Origin: Sulfurimonas autotrophica
GTDB lineage: Bacteria > Campylobacterota > Campylobacteria > Campylobacterales > Sulfurimonadaceae
Length of the DNA stretch: 15,721 bases
Assembly (NCBI GenBank): GCA_015662405.1
Contig: DQUE01000113.1
Coordinates: 1-15,721, forward strand
Direction of reading: 5' to 3'
The first letter of the stretch is position 1. The number at the start of each line of letters is the position of its first letter. Positions 15,039 to 15,721 of this stretch are shown in pieces. A program made the translations under genes and the position numbers. The notes beneath the pieces were generated by a model. That model did no database searches and was not told the origin of the DNA. It saw only the letters and a program-made list of their open reading frames with translations.

Positions 15039-15721
15039 ATGCCAAGAAGTCATAAACTAGAAGATGTAAGAAATATCGGTATTGCTGCGCACATTGATGC
15101 GGGTAAAACAACAACAACAGAGAGAATTCTTTTCTATACTGGTGTTGAGCATAAAATTGGAGAGGTTCATGATGGTGCTGCCACTATGGACTGGATGGAA
15201 CAAGAGCAAGAGCGTGGTATTACAATTACTTCTGCTGCGACTACTTGTGAATGGAAAGGAAAACAGATAAATATTATCGACACACCGGGTCACGTTGACT
15301 TTACTATTGAAGTTGAGCGTTCTATGCGTGTGCTTGATGGTGCTGTATCGGTATTTTGTGCTGTTGGCGGGGTACAACCACAATCAGAAACAGTTTGGAG
15401 ACAACGTAACCGTTATAAAGTTCCATCAATTGTTTTTGTAAATAAAATGGATAGAACAGGTGCAGACTTTTATGAAGTTGAACGTCAAATTCGTGATCGT
15501 CTTAATGGTAATCCAATGCCCTTTCAATTACCAATTGGTGCTGAAGATAAGTTCGAAGGTGTGATCGATCTTGTAAAAATGAAAGAGATTGTTTGGGATG
15601 AAGATGCTGCAATGGGATCTGCATACCATGAAAAAGAGATTCGTCCAGAATTACAAGAGATTGCTGATGAATACAGAGAGAAAATGCTTGAAACATTAGC
15701 TGAAGTGGAAGGAAATGATGA
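15039..15721 (+). CDS. fusA: Elongation factor G, 3' end beyond the window
   Basis: EF-G is the GTPase that drives tRNA-mRNA translocation. Only the first 227 codons of a usual length near 700 are present; the frame is open to the window edge. The start at ATG 15039 has AGGA (15029-15032) 6 nt upstream and gives MPRSHKLEDVRNIGIAAHID. The G domain shows G1 AHIDAGKT at 17-24, switch I RGITIT at 59-64, G3 DTPGHVDF at 81-88 with His85, and G4 NKMD at 135-138, then part of the G' subdomain. It lies 11 nt after rpsG. A paralogous EF-G2 is less likely because of the str-operon position. Confidence 0.97.
   Translation, partial: MPRSHKLEDVRNIGIAAHIDAGKTTTTERILFYTGVEHKIGEVHDGAATMDWMEQEQERGITITSAATTCEWKGKQINIIDTPGHVDFTIEVERSMRVLDGAVSVFCAVGGVQPQSETVWRQRNRYKVPSIVFVNKMDRTGADFYEVERQIRDRLNGNPMPFQLPIGAEDKFEGVIDLVKMKEIVWDEDAAMGSAYHEKEIRPELQEIADEYREKMLETLAEVEGND

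Overview
The window is an AT-rich stretch of core chromosome in which every recognisable gene lies on the + strand. It carries the end of a tRNA cluster, tuf, rpmG, tRNA-Trp, secE, nusG, rplK, rplA, rplJ, rplL, rpoB, rpoC, rpsL, rpsG and the start of fusA. Protein sequences, gene order, low GC and the T-rich/TATAAT promoters fit Campylobacterota (Epsilonproteobacteria), most likely a free-living sulfur-oxidiser type such as Sulfurimonas or Sulfurovum. The genus is an inference from remembered family sequences, not a search. rpoB and rpoC are separate but overlapping, which argues against Helicobacter and Wolinella, where they are fused.

Layout: (1) 1-324, the 3' tip of a probable tRNA-Tyr, then tRNA-Gly(TCC) and tRNA-Thr(GGT), upstream of tuf as in the classic thrU-tyrU-glyT-thrT-tufB order of E. 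coli. (2) 345-1812, the tuf promoter, tuf (EF-Tu) and the short rpmG (L33). (3) 1835-2702, tRNA-Trp, secE and nusG. (4) 2723-5033, the L11/L1/L10/L7-L12 stalk genes, with an L10-leader-like element before rplJ. (5) 5034-5247, a structured rplL-rpoB junction. (6) 5248-13906, the beta and beta' subunits of RNA polymerase. (7) 13907-15721, a new promoter, rpsL, rpsG and the 5' part of fusA (the str operon).

Together the genes supply the elongation factors, the ribosomal GTPase-centre and stalk proteins, two 30S proteins, the transcription core and its NusG coupling factor, plus the SecE translocon subunit. No mobile element, CRISPR array, defence gene or unknown protein-coding gene was seen, and I find no undescribed protein system. 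What deserves a second look is RNA-level: acceptor-stem mismatches in two tRNAs, a 16-bp inverted repeat enclosing tRNA-Thr, several hairpins on or beside stop codons, and dense secondary structure in the rplA-rplJ and rplL-rpoB junctions. No gene-free stretch exceeds 300 bases.
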